22,040 nt of DNA from Gaiellasilicea sp035575835 (GTDB lineage Bacteria > Actinomycetota > Thermoleophilia > Gaiellales > Gaiellaceae). The stretch lies in contig DATLXM010000174.1 in NCBI GenBank assembly GCA_035575835.1, positions 1-22,040 of the forward strand. The letters are read 5' to 3'. A program made the translations under genes and the position numbers. Shown here one piece after another: positions 1 through 5,920 of this stretch. The number at the start of each line of letters is the position of its first letter. Position 1 is the stretch's first letter. The notes under the pieces are model-generated. The model was not told the DNA's origin. It did no database searches and saw nothing but the letters and a program-made list of their open reading frames with translations.

Positions 1-80
1 GCACCGACGTCGACGGCGGCTGCCGTCGCGGTGAAGGTCATGGCGAACGCACAGGCGAACGCTGCAGTCAGCTTCTTCAA
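1..80 (-). CDS. 5' end of a secreted-protein gene (partial, runs off the left edge)
   Basis: Only the first 26 codons are inside the window. They read as a classic signal peptide: two lysines directly after the start, then a hydrophobic alanine/phenylalanine-rich stretch and an Ala-Ala-Ala end at residues 20-23 that would suit signal peptidase I. The start is a TTG at 80-78. It is supported by an AAAGGA ribosome site (minus strand, bases 96-91) ten bases upstream, and no ATG in this frame would keep the Lys-Lys n-region. The mature protein lies outside the window, so its function cannot be judged. It follows the DUF1611 remnant on the same strand, about 100 bases downstream of that gene's stop. 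Confidence 0.6.
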   Translation of the reverse strand, partial: MKKLTAAFACAFAMTFTATAAAVDVG

Positions 81-149
81 GATGCCAAATTCCTTTCGCA
101 GGAGACCCGTTCCAAGCTCGACTATCGGTTGTTCGACACGCAGAGTGAA

Positions 150-163
150 GGGCCTGCAGGCCC
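150..163. repeat. 14-bp perfect palindrome between two minus-strand genes
   Basis: GGGCCTGCAGGCCC can fold into a five-pair stem with a TGCA loop. It lies between the stop of the DUF1611 remnant (185) and the start of the secreted-protein gene (80). It may act as a weak terminator for the remnant, but no run of T follows on the minus strand, so this is only a possibility. Confidence 0.3.
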
Positions 164-184
164 AGCCCGGCGCGACGAACGGGC

Positions 185-367
185 CTAGGGTAGCGCCGAA
201 AGAACCGCGTCGAGGATCCGGTTCGGGCCGAAGCGAACAGGATCGTCCGCCGAGAGCCCCGTCTCGGACTCCGCTGCCTGGATGGCTGCGCGCGCGGTTT
301 CCTCGTCCAGGAGCCGCGTGTTCAGCGCGAGCGCCGCGACCTTCGCCTTCCTGGCGGGAAGCGAGAA
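185..367 (-). pseudogene. C-terminal remnant of a DUF1611 (DgcN-like) protein
   Basis: The last roughly 57 residues before the TAG at 187-185 match the end of the DUF1611 family as I know it: a hydrophobic strand ending in ALNTRLLDEE, an Ala/Glu-rich helix, then ETGLSADDPVRFGP and a short C-terminal helix. The DPVR(F/Y)G motif after an 'alNT.gL.e..A' strand is characteristic. Full-length members have more than 300 residues, with an N-terminal P-loop-like part that is absent here. Upstream of about base 367 the frame stays open to 439, but the residues (Cys, Arg, Ser rich) do not resemble the family, so homology stops abruptly where the integrated element begins. DgcN family members act with DgcA in D-amino acid metabolism. 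This copy should be non-functional. Confidence 0.65.
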
Positions 368-420
368 CAGACCGGCACGCCTTTCTGGCGCACTACAGAC
401 TGGGCAACATCGGACATGCG

Positions 421-777
421 ATGACGCCGAAGCAAGCACGAGCAGCCCTGCTCCTGGGACGCGGCCTGAGTTGCCGTGCGGTTGCTCAGGAACTCCGGAT
501 CAGCGAGAGGACGATCACCCGCTACCGGGCCGTCCCCGGCTTCACCGAGGCTGAGCGCAGAGCGCACAACGAGCGCGTAGGCGAGGAGACCGGGCTTCGA
601 GGCGTCCTCGACCAAGCGCTCTATGCGGTCAAACGCGACGGCAGCCCCGACTTCCAGATCCGCTTGAAGGCAGCGGCGCTCCTGCTGAACGCCCCGCCCG
701 ACGAAGGCGACCCGAACACGCCCGTCATCGTCCGCGAGAGGATCTACGACCAGGCAATCGAGGCGGTGCAGGCATGA
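421..777 (+). CDS. Helix-turn-helix protein, terminase small subunit-like
   Basis: The product has 118 residues. Residues 3-40 form a helix-turn-helix: KQARAALLLGRGLSCRAV, then AQELRISERTITRYRAVPGF, a pattern seen in phage terminase small subunits and other homeodomain-like phage proteins ('..A..l..g.s...iA..l.vs..tv.ry...p.F'). An Arg/Glu-rich helical part (46-95) and an acidic tail follow. The ATG at 421 places the helix-turn-helix at the N-terminus. The frame is open far upstream, but that part reads antisense through the DUF1611 remnant and has no family character. No clear Shine-Dalgarno site precedes the start. The stop overlaps the ATG of the next small ORF. The neighbouring recombinase makes a phage or mobile-element role likely; whether it is a packaging protein or a regulator is open. 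Confidence 0.6.
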   Translation: MTPKQARAALLLGRGLSCRAVAQELRISERTITRYRAVPGFTEAERRAHNERVGEETGLRGVLDQALYAVKRDGSPDFQIRLKAAALLLNAPPDEGDPNTPVIVRERIYDQAIEAVQA

Positions 778-941
778 CGCTGAGGGAACGTGTTGAGCAA
801 GCGCTGGGAGGCTCCGTGCTCGTCGTTCACGGCCCGACCGGGCGCATCCTGGCTGAGCGCGGCCTGACGCCGCAGGAGCGACGCGCAGCGGCCGTCACGG
901 TCACGCTCCTCGATGCGCCGCCGCCGAGGAAACGCCCCTAG
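774..941 (+). CDS. Small hypothetical protein (55 residues), coupled to the HTH gene
   Basis: The ORF starts in an ATGA overlap with the stop of the helix-turn-helix gene, the usual sign of translational coupling, and ends at TAG 939-941. The protein begins MTLRERVEQALGGSVLVVHG and ends in a Pro/Arg/Lys-rich tail (PPPRKRP). It is basic, with no membrane segment or cysteine. I do not recognise the family. In mobile elements, small basic proteins beside the integrase can be recombination directionality factors, but nothing in the sequence proves that here. Confidence 0.45.
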   Translation: MTLRERVEQALGGSVLVVHGPTGRILAERGLTPQERRAAAVTVTLLDAPPPRKRP

Positions 942-1258
942 CCGTTTCGGAAGTCCCGCGCTTCGAGCGCACATCCGCGCTCCACGACCGGGGTTCAGCC
1001 GCACCTCGGTAACTGCCAGGACTGGCTGGAGCATCCAACCCGGACGTGCGCCGCGCCGCCGCCGTCAGGCCTCCGACGGCTATCGAGGGCACACGCGGGC
1101 GCAAAGGCCGAGCGTCCGCCACACAGCCCCGACGTGCGGCAGAGAGCGCCTCGGGCGGCTACCGGGCCGATGGGCGAGGTGCCGATCACACAGCGCCTCA
1201 CAGCGCCGCAACGAGAAGAGCCGCTCGACGGCGGCTCTCTCGGGCGAGGCTGCGCGTG
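942..1258. other. Gene-free stretch between the small ORF and the recombinase end
   Basis: These 317 bases separate the plus-strand small ORF from the 3' end of the minus-strand recombinase gene. Several frames are open, as expected at this GC content, but none has a plausible start, ribosome site or family signature. The only structure I see is the hairpin at 1217-1238, listed separately. Confidence 0.5.
1217..1238 (-). terminator. Hairpin after the serine recombinase gene
   Basis: AGAGCCGC and GCGGCTCT form a perfect eight-pair stem with a six-base loop, 20 bases beyond the recombinase stop codon. On the minus strand it is followed by TTCTCG rather than a pure T run, so it is a plausible but weak intrinsic terminator. 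Confidence 0.45.
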
Positions 1259-2698
1259 CTACGCGGCAACCGCCTCCGGCTCGCGCCAAGACTCGACGTC
1301 AGCCCAGCCGATGCTGGCCCGTTCCGCGACCTCGGTCTTCTTCGCGGGCCGAACGGTCACCTCCCCGATCATCTGCGTCAGCACCTCGCGCCTTGCCGGG
1401 ATCGGCATGGCCTCGGTGAAGATCCGCCGCACCTCGTCGGGCGACCAGACCGTCAGCATCCCGCCCGCTTCGGCTTCGGCCTCGGCAAGCGCCAACTGCG
1501 CCTCCTCCAGCGCGGCCTGCGCCCGCGTCAGCGCCCGCCCGTAGGCAACCGGACTCAGTTCGTCAGCCGCCGCTTCGACCTCCGCAACCTCGGCCTCCGT
1601 GTTGGCGACCGCGTCCCGAAGCGGCGTCAGGTCGACCGCAGCCGTGCGGTGCGTCAGCGTGCCCAGCCGCTCCAGCGCCTGCTCTACGACCCAGGTCTCC
1701 AGCTGCCCGGCCGGGATGATCGCCCGCTGCGGGCAGGCAGCGTTGCCTTTGCAGCGGTAGTAGCCGTAGACCTTGCCGCGCCGGGTGGTCGCGTCGAAGC
1801 TCATCCGGTACCCGCAGGCGCAGCGCACCAGGCGGGAGAGCAAGTGCCCCTCGCCGTTCCCGCGTGAAACCTTCCGCACCGTCTCTGCCCGCTGCGCTCG
1901 CAGGAACAACCCCAGATCGATCAGCCGCGGGTGCGCGTCCGCTTGCGCCTGATCGCAGCCGCAGGAGCAGCGGTGCTCCCCGAGGTAGGCGCGGTTCGTC
2001 AGCAGCTTGCGGGCCGACGCCGTGTGCCAGATGGTGCGGTAGTCGTCGCAGCCCTTGATCTTGTGCGATGTCGGGACGCCCGCCGCGGTCAGCACCCGCG
2101 CCACCGCGCCGTAGGAACCGCCGTCCGCCTTCGCCCGGAACGCTTCCCGTACCGCGTCTGCGTGCTCGTTCGGCACCAGGCGACCGGCGACCGCCGTGTA
2201 GCCCGCAGGCGCGTTCGCGTTGTAGATGCCCGCCTCCCACGCGTGGTGCTTCGCCTTGCGCCAGTTCGCTGCGTGACGCTTCCAACCCTCACGCGCCATC
2301 AACGCCCGAAGCCCAAAGTTCAGCTCCTCGTCACCGCGCGATGTGTCGAGGTTCTCCTCCGTTGACACGAGCCGCGCCTGCGCGTCCTGGAGCGCGTACC
2401 ACACCTCTGAAGTCGCCAGCCCGTTCTCGCGCGAGAGGCGATCCTGCCACGCGACGATGATGCCTCCGGCGTCCCCGCGCTGACACGCCTCGACCGCGCG
2501 TCCCAGCTCGCGCTCCTTCCAGTCCTTCTTGCCCGACACGTTGCGCTCGATCACCGGCTCCGGCGCGAGCGCGACGCCGTGCGTGTCAGCCCAGCGAATG
2601 ATGGAACGGAGCTGCTCCTCGATGGAGATCGAGTGCTCTTTAGCGCGGCTCTGGCGCAGGTAGGGAATCAGCGGCTTCGCGGCATTTGCGGGGGTCAT
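1259..2698 (-). CDS. Large serine recombinase (site-specific integrase)
   Basis: The 479-residue product has the domain order of large serine integrases. The N-terminal resolvase domain carries YLRQSRAKE, with the presumed nucleophile Ser17 and its partner Arg15, then SIEEQ and DRLSRENG, the arginine motif of the active site. A recombinase domain follows (about 140-260, 'AGIYNANAPAGYTAV ... AYLGEH'). Next comes a zinc ribbon with cysteines in CACGYRM and YYRCKGNAACPQ, then a Glu/Ala-rich coiled coil (about 380-430). It would catalyse integration and excision between attP and attB through a Ser-DNA intermediate. The ATG at 2698 is chosen because AGGAGG lies directly upstream; the frame stays open 20 codons further without a better start. 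The gene is intact and lies beside the broken MFS gene, so it may still be active. Confidence 0.92.
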   Translation of the reverse strand: MTPANAAKPLIPYLRQSRAKEHSISIEEQLRSIIRWADTHGVALAPEPVIERNVSGKKDWKERELGRAVEACQRGDAGGIIVAWQDRLSRENGLATSEVWYALQDAQARLVSTEENLDTSRGDEELNFGLRALMAREGWKRHAANWRKAKHHAWEAGIYNANAPAGYTAVAGRLVPNEHADAVREAFRAKADGGSYGAVARVLTAAGVPTSHKIKGCDDYRTIWHTASARKLLTNRAYLGEHRCSCGCDQAQADAHPRLIDLGLFLRAQRAETVRKVSRGNGEGHLLSRLVRCACGYRMSFDATTRRGKVYGYYRCKGNAACPQRAIIPAGQLETWVVEQALERLGTLTHRTAAVDLTPLRDAVANTEAEVAEVEAAADELSPVAYGRALTRAQAALEEAQLALAEAEAEAGGMLTVWSPDEVRRIFTEAMPIPARREVLTQMIGEVTVRPAKKTEVAERASIGWADVESWREPEAVAA

Positions 2699-2762
2699 CG
2701 TTCCTCCTGATCGTTGGTGAAGCCGCACCATAGCTCTGTTTCGGCCAAATGGTGACAACCAC

Positions 2763-3320
2763 CTCTCGCAGTTCTTCCAGACGGTGCAGGGCTACTCGCC
2801 GCTCGGAGCGGGCCTGCGGATCCTGCCGTGGACGCTCGCGCCGATGTTCATCGCGCCGATCGCGGGTGCGCTCTCGGACAAGATCCCGGGCAAGAACCTC
2901 GTGGGAATCGGCCTCTCGCTCCAGGGTGCTTCGCTCGCCTGGATGGGCCTCGTCTCGACGCCCACGGTCGCGTACACGCAGTTGATCGCGCCCTTCGTGC
3001 TCGCCGGGATCGGGATGTCGCTCTTCTTCGCCCCGATGGCGAACATCGTCCTCTCGGCCGTGCGGCCGCAGGAGGAGGGGCAGGCCTCCGGAGCCAACAA
3101 CGCGATCCGGGAGCTCGGCGGCGTCTTCGGCGTCGCGGTGCTCGCATCCGTGTTCGCGAGCTACGGCGGCTACGAGAGCGGTCAGACCTTCAGCGACGGG
3201 ATGAACGTGGCGCTGATCATCGGCGGGATCGTCGTCGGCCTCGGCGCGGTCGCCGCGTTCCTGATCCCGGGCCGGAAGCGGACGGAGCAATCGGCCGGCG
3301 CGCTCGCCGAGGCCGCCTGA
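2763..3320 (+). pseudogene. C-terminal part of an EmrB/QacA-type MFS transporter
   Basis: From about LSQFFQTVQGYSPLGAGLR to the TGA at 3318 the frame reads as the last third of a 14-helix drug efflux pump of the major facilitator superfamily. The motif QGYSPLGAGLRILPW and the 'AGALSDKIPGK' loop are typical. About five membrane segments can be seen: ILPWTLAPMFIAPIAGAL, LVGIGLSLQGASLAWM, LIAPFVLAGIGMSLFFAP, ELGGVFGVAVLASVFA and the final MNVALIIGGIVVGLGAVAAF. About 300 N-terminal residues are missing. The frame is open upstream only to a TGA at 2718, and residues 2721-2762 do not look like the family. A GTG at 2784 could start a fragment, but without the N-terminal bundle no transport is expected. 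The break coincides with the edge of the recombinase element. Confidence 0.75.
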
Positions 3321-3332
3321 CCACCCCGTTCG

Positions 3333-3365
3333 GACGTGTCCCAGGGACTGTCCCTGGGACACGTC
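3333..3365. repeat. 15-bp-stem palindrome between convergent gene ends (possible bidirectional terminator)
   Basis: GACGTGTCCCAGGGA is followed by CTG and then its exact reverse complement, giving a 15-pair stem with a three-base loop. It starts 12 bases after the MFS stop and ends 3 bases before the DUF402 stop, so it could end transcription from both sides. There is no T run. The high symmetry and the internal repeated 'TCCC/GGGA' units look like an interspersed palindromic element (REP-like). Confidence 0.6.
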
Positions 3366-3368
3366 GGT

Positions 3369-3962
3369 TCAGAACGACGCGTGCCAGTCCGGAGGGAGCA
3401 CCGGCAGTGGCCAGGCAGGATCCGGCTCCCACATCGCCCAGCCCTCGTCCCACCAGCGCCGTCCCGCGTCGAGCTCGGCGCCGAGGCGGGCGCCCTCGGC
3501 CCGGATCGTTGCGATCTCGGTGGCCGTCCAGCGTCCGCGCGCGATCCATGGGTCGAGCTTCTCCGCGTCTTTGAAGCTCCAGGAGCCATCGGGTCGAACC
3601 ACGATGTCGAGCTCGAGATCCTGCGTGTCGAAGCCGAGCGCCGTACGGCGGAAGGGCTCCTGGATGTTCACGTACCAGCCGGCCAGGTCCCGGCCAGGGC
3701 CGCTCCAGAAAATCCAGAGCGCATGCATCTCGCCGGGGCGTTGAAGCTGAAGGACACCGTGCCCGACCCAGCGATCGCGCCCGCTCCAGGGGTGGGGCCC
3801 GCCCCAGTGATCCCGATCAGTGAAGGCGAGCGGGGCGTGCTCAGGCATGTAGAGCACGAGTAGGTCGTCGGTGTCCTGGACGACGACACCTCCCCAGCCG
3901 ACCATCACCTCCCCGTGCCAGACGTCACGACGGACGATCGCGTCACCGGGCTGCCACCGCAC
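3369..3962 (-). CDS. DUF402 domain protein
   Basis: The 197-residue product matches the DUF402 layout. It starts with RWQPGDAIVRRDVWHGEV, continues with VVQDTDDLLVLYMPEHAP, then has the core WYVNIQEPFRRTALGFDT with QDLELDIVV and WSFKDAEKLD. The conserved Asp/Glu cluster in this core is the presumed metal site; FomD and related phosphohydrolases share this fold. A Trp-rich C-terminal tail closes the protein. The chosen start, GTG 3962, begins the conserved domain; TTG codons at 3992 and 4016 are alternatives. A TANNNT motif seven bases upstream of GTG 3962 fits a leaderless message. The gene is divergent from the sugar operon, and a link with it is not evident. The substrate is unknown. Confidence 0.8.
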   Translation of the reverse strand: MRWQPGDAIVRRDVWHGEVMVGWGGVVVQDTDDLLVLYMPEHAPLAFTDRDHWGGPHPWSGRDRWVGHGVLQLQRPGEMHALWIFWSGPGRDLAGWYVNIQEPFRRTALGFDTQDLELDIVVRPDGSWSFKDAEKLDPWIARGRWTATEIATIRAEGARLGAELDAGRRWWDEGWAMWEPDPAWPLPVLPPDWHASF

Positions 3963-3979
3963 GGGGACGACTGTAATCT
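3951..3979. promoter_or_regulatory. Candidate divergent promoter between DUF402 and the sugar operon
   Basis: On the plus strand CTGCCA (3951-3956) and TAATCT (3974-3979) are 17 bases apart, a reasonable -35/-10 pair facing the GT2 gene. On the minus strand TACAGT (3975-3970) lies seven bases before GTG 3962 of the DUF402 gene, the spacing of leaderless actinobacterial promoters. The two -10 motifs share the central TA. This is motif reading only. Confidence 0.35.
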
Positions 3980-4037
3980 CTCTCCCCTGCAAACGGCCGA
4001 CATTCTTCCCCTGCAAGGCGTTGTACCCGACCTCTCG

Positions 4038-4931
4038 GTGGTCGTCACCCTCTTCGACGAGGAAGCGACGGTCGAGGAGCTCCACAGGCGCGTGGTCGAG
4101 ACGCTCGCCGGTCGGTCTTTCGAGCTCCTGCTCGTCGACGACGGTTCCCGCGACGGCACCTGGGCCGCGGTCGAGCGGATCCACGCCGCCGACCCACGCG
4201 TCCGCGCCGTTCGCTTCAAGCGCAACTTCGGCCAGCACCCGGCGATGCACGCCGGCCTCGCGCGCGCCCGCGGCGAGATCGTCGTGACGATGGACGGAGA
4301 CCTCCAGAACCAGCCGGAGGACATCCCCAAGCTCGTCGCCGCGCTCGACGACGGCACCGATGTCGCGAGCGGCCGCAGGGCCGCGCGCCACGACTCGTGG
4401 GGCCGGACGCTCCCGTCGCGCCTGATCAACGGAATGCTCCGCCGCTTCACCGGCGTCGAGATCAGCGACTTCGGCTGCGCCTTCAACGCCTACCGCCGCA
4501 ACGCCGTCACCCCGATGCTCGGCGCGATCGGGAAGCAGAAGTTCACGAAGGCGCTGATCCTGTCCGGCGGCGCCTCGGTGAAGGAGGTCGACGTCGGCCA
4601 CGCAGCCCGCACGGGGAGCTCCCGCTACTCGCCGCTTCGCCTGACGCGGCTCGCGCTGCACGTGCTCGCCGGCTTCTGGCCGCAGCCGATCCAGTGGATC
4701 GGCGTCGCGCTCGGGGTCGTCTGCGCGCTCCTCGCGACGGCCCTCGGCGCCTACGGCGTCTGGTACTGGATCTCCCGCGAGGACTTCCCCGGTCCGCTCC
4801 TCGGCGGGGTCGCCGTCCTCTTCGTACTCGGGATCCAGGGATTCATCCTCGCGCTCGTCGGTGAGTACTTGGGCAGAATCCAGCGCGAGGTCGAAGGTCG
4901 GCCTCTCTACTCGATCGCGGAGGAACTGTGA
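4038..4931 (+). CDS. GT2 glycosyltransferase with two C-terminal membrane helices (ArnC/GtrB-like)
   Basis: This is a GT-A fold enzyme of the polyprenyl-phosphate sugar transferase type. Counting from GTG 4038: VVTLFDEE at the N-terminus, LLVDDGSRDGT (Asp34-Asp35) for nucleotide binding, MDGDLQNQPED (Asp86, Asp88) for the metal, and a core rich in KRNFGQ and GRR. Two membrane segments follow near the end (VALGVVCALLATALGAYGVW and GGVAVLFVLGIQGFILALV), then EYLGRIQREVEGRPLY, a typical ending of the DPM1/ArnC/GtrB group. It should move a sugar from a nucleotide to undecaprenyl phosphate on the inner membrane face. The start is uncertain: GTG 3915 would add 41 residues but lies inside the DUF402 gene and upstream of the candidate promoter; no site has a Shine-Dalgarno. 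Its stop overlaps the next start (GTGA). Confidence 0.85.
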   Translation: MVVTLFDEEATVEELHRRVVETLAGRSFELLLVDDGSRDGTWAAVERIHAADPRVRAVRFKRNFGQHPAMHAGLARARGEIVVTMDGDLQNQPEDIPKLVAALDDGTDVASGRRAARHDSWGRTLPSRLINGMLRRFTGVEISDFGCAFNAYRRNAVTPMLGAIGKQKFTKALILSGGASVKEVDVGHAARTGSSRYSPLRLTRLALHVLAGFWPQPIQWIGVALGVVCALLATALGAYGVWYWISREDFPGPLLGGVAVLFVLGIQGFILALVGEYLGRIQREVEGRPLYSIAEEL

Positions 4932-5920
4932 GCAAGCGCGTGCTCGTCACCGGCGGAGCCGGTTTCATCTCGTCCAACTTCATCCGGCACCTGCTGATGC
5001 ACACGAGCCACGAGGTCGTTTCGCTCGACGCGCTCACCTACGCGGGGAACCTCGAGAACCTCGCGGACGTGATGAGCCACGAGCGGCTCTCGTTCGTGCA
5101 CGGCGACATCCGCGACCCCGAGCTCGTGGCGAAGCTCGTCGCGGAGGTGGACGTGATCGTGAACGCTGCGGCCGAGTCGCACGTCGAGAAGTCGATCGAG
5201 GAGGGAGCGTCCGAGTTCGTGACCACGAACGTGGAAGGGACGCAGATCCTGCTCGACGCGATCCGCCGCACGCCCGTCGAGCGCTTCATCCTGATCTCCT
5301 CCAGCGAGGTCTACGGGACGGCCGAGAGCGCGCCGATGGACGAGGAGCACCCGCTGAACCCGCGCTCGCCGTACGCGGCGACGAAGGCGGGCGGCGACCG
5401 GCTCGCCTACTCCTACTTCATCACCTACGGCCTCCCGATCGTGATCGTGCGCCCGTTCAACAACTACGGGCCGCGCCAGCATCCCGAGAAGGTGATCCCG
5501 CGCTTCATCACCCAGGCGCTCGCCGGCGAGCCGCTGACGATCCACGGGGACGGGCACGCGAGCCGTGACTGGCTCTACGTCGACGACGACGCCGAGGCGA
5601 TCGAGGCGATCATCGCGGCGAACATCGACGGGCTCGCGGGCGAAGTGGTCAACGTCGCGACCGGCATCGACATCTCGGTCGCCGATGTCGCCGACGCAGT
5701 GCTCGCCGCCGTCGGGAGCGACGTCCCGAAAGTCCATGTCGAGGAGCGGCTCGGCCAGGTCGACCGGCACATCGGCTCGACGGACAAGCTCGAGCGGCTG
5801 ACCGGCTTCCGTGCGCGCACCGACTTCGAGACGGGGCTCGAGCGCACCGTGGAGTGGTACCGCGAGAACGAGGGTTGGTGGCGGGCAGTCCTGGCGCGCG
5901 ACCGCGTCTCCTCGTTCTAG
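4928..5920 (+). CDS. NAD-dependent 4,6-dehydratase-like sugar-nucleotide enzyme (extended SDR)
   Basis: The 330-residue protein is an extended short-chain dehydrogenase. The Rossmann motif is VTGGAGFISS (residues 7-16), where the usual third glycine is Ser15. LDALTYAGNLENL is the RmlB-type loop. The active site has SSSEVYG (124-130) and Y149-AAT-K153. RPFNNYGPRQHPEKVIPRFI and GDGHASRDWLYVDD complete the substrate side. RmlB normally has TDEVYG; Ser in place of the Asp is more like GDP-mannose or LegB-type UDP-GlcNAc 4,6-dehydratases, so the sugar is not fixed by sequence. The expected product is a 4-keto-6-deoxy sugar nucleotide, which the downstream DegT enzyme could aminate. GTG 4928 overlaps the GT2 stop by four bases; the 3' end overlaps the ATP-grasp gene by 43 bases. 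Confidence 0.85.
   Translation: MSKRVLVTGGAGFISSNFIRHLLMHTSHEVVSLDALTYAGNLENLADVMSHERLSFVHGDIRDPELVAKLVAEVDVIVNAAAESHVEKSIEEGASEFVTTNVEGTQILLDAIRRTPVERFILISSSEVYGTAESAPMDEEHPLNPRSPYAATKAGGDRLAYSYFITYGLPIVIVRPFNNYGPRQHPEKVIPRFITQALAGEPLTIHGDGHASRDWLYVDDDAEAIEAIIAANIDGLAGEVVNVATGIDISVADVADAVLAAVGSDVPKVHVEERLGQVDRHIGSTDKLERLTGFRARTDFETGLERTVEWYRENEGWWRAVLARDRVSSF

Larger units (their letters stand above)
368..2762. mobile_element. Small serine-recombinase element (approximate limits)
   Basis: The unit is bounded on the left by the point where DUF1611 similarity stops (about 355-370) and on the right by the point where MFS similarity starts (about 2763). It contains three genes: a helix-turn-helix gene and a coupled small ORF on the plus strand, and a large serine recombinase on the minus strand whose start is about 65 bases from the right edge, the usual place for the att site of a serine integrase. 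No structural phage genes, replication genes or recognisable cargo are present. The exact att core cannot be read, because serine integrases need only a short identity and no direct repeat is obvious across the two edges. It could be a decayed prophage or a minimal integrative element. Confidence 0.55.

Noticed and set aside
31..420. N-terminal extension of the helix-turn-helix frame
   Set aside because: The frame is open from base 31, but this part runs antisense through the signal peptide and DUF1611 remnant and is Arg/Pro/Ser-rich without family features. Coding is accepted only from ATG 421.
1046..1867. 273-residue plus-strand frame across the end of the recombinase
   Set aside because: Arg/Pro/Ala-rich shadow of the recombinase gene and the non-coding stretch; no ribosome site or motif.
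1..2765. tRNA gene as the integration target of the element
   Set aside because: No tRNA-like sequence is visible at either edge; the flanks are protein-coding remnants, as is common for serine integrases.
3333..3365. CRISPR repeat
   Set aside because: A single palindrome without spacers or further copies in the window, and no cas genes.
3915..4037. GTG 3915 as the GT2 start
   Set aside because: It would overlap the divergent DUF402 gene by 48 bases and lie upstream of the candidate promoter. It remains possible, because the residues just before 4038 (VVPDLS) resemble a GT2 N-terminus.
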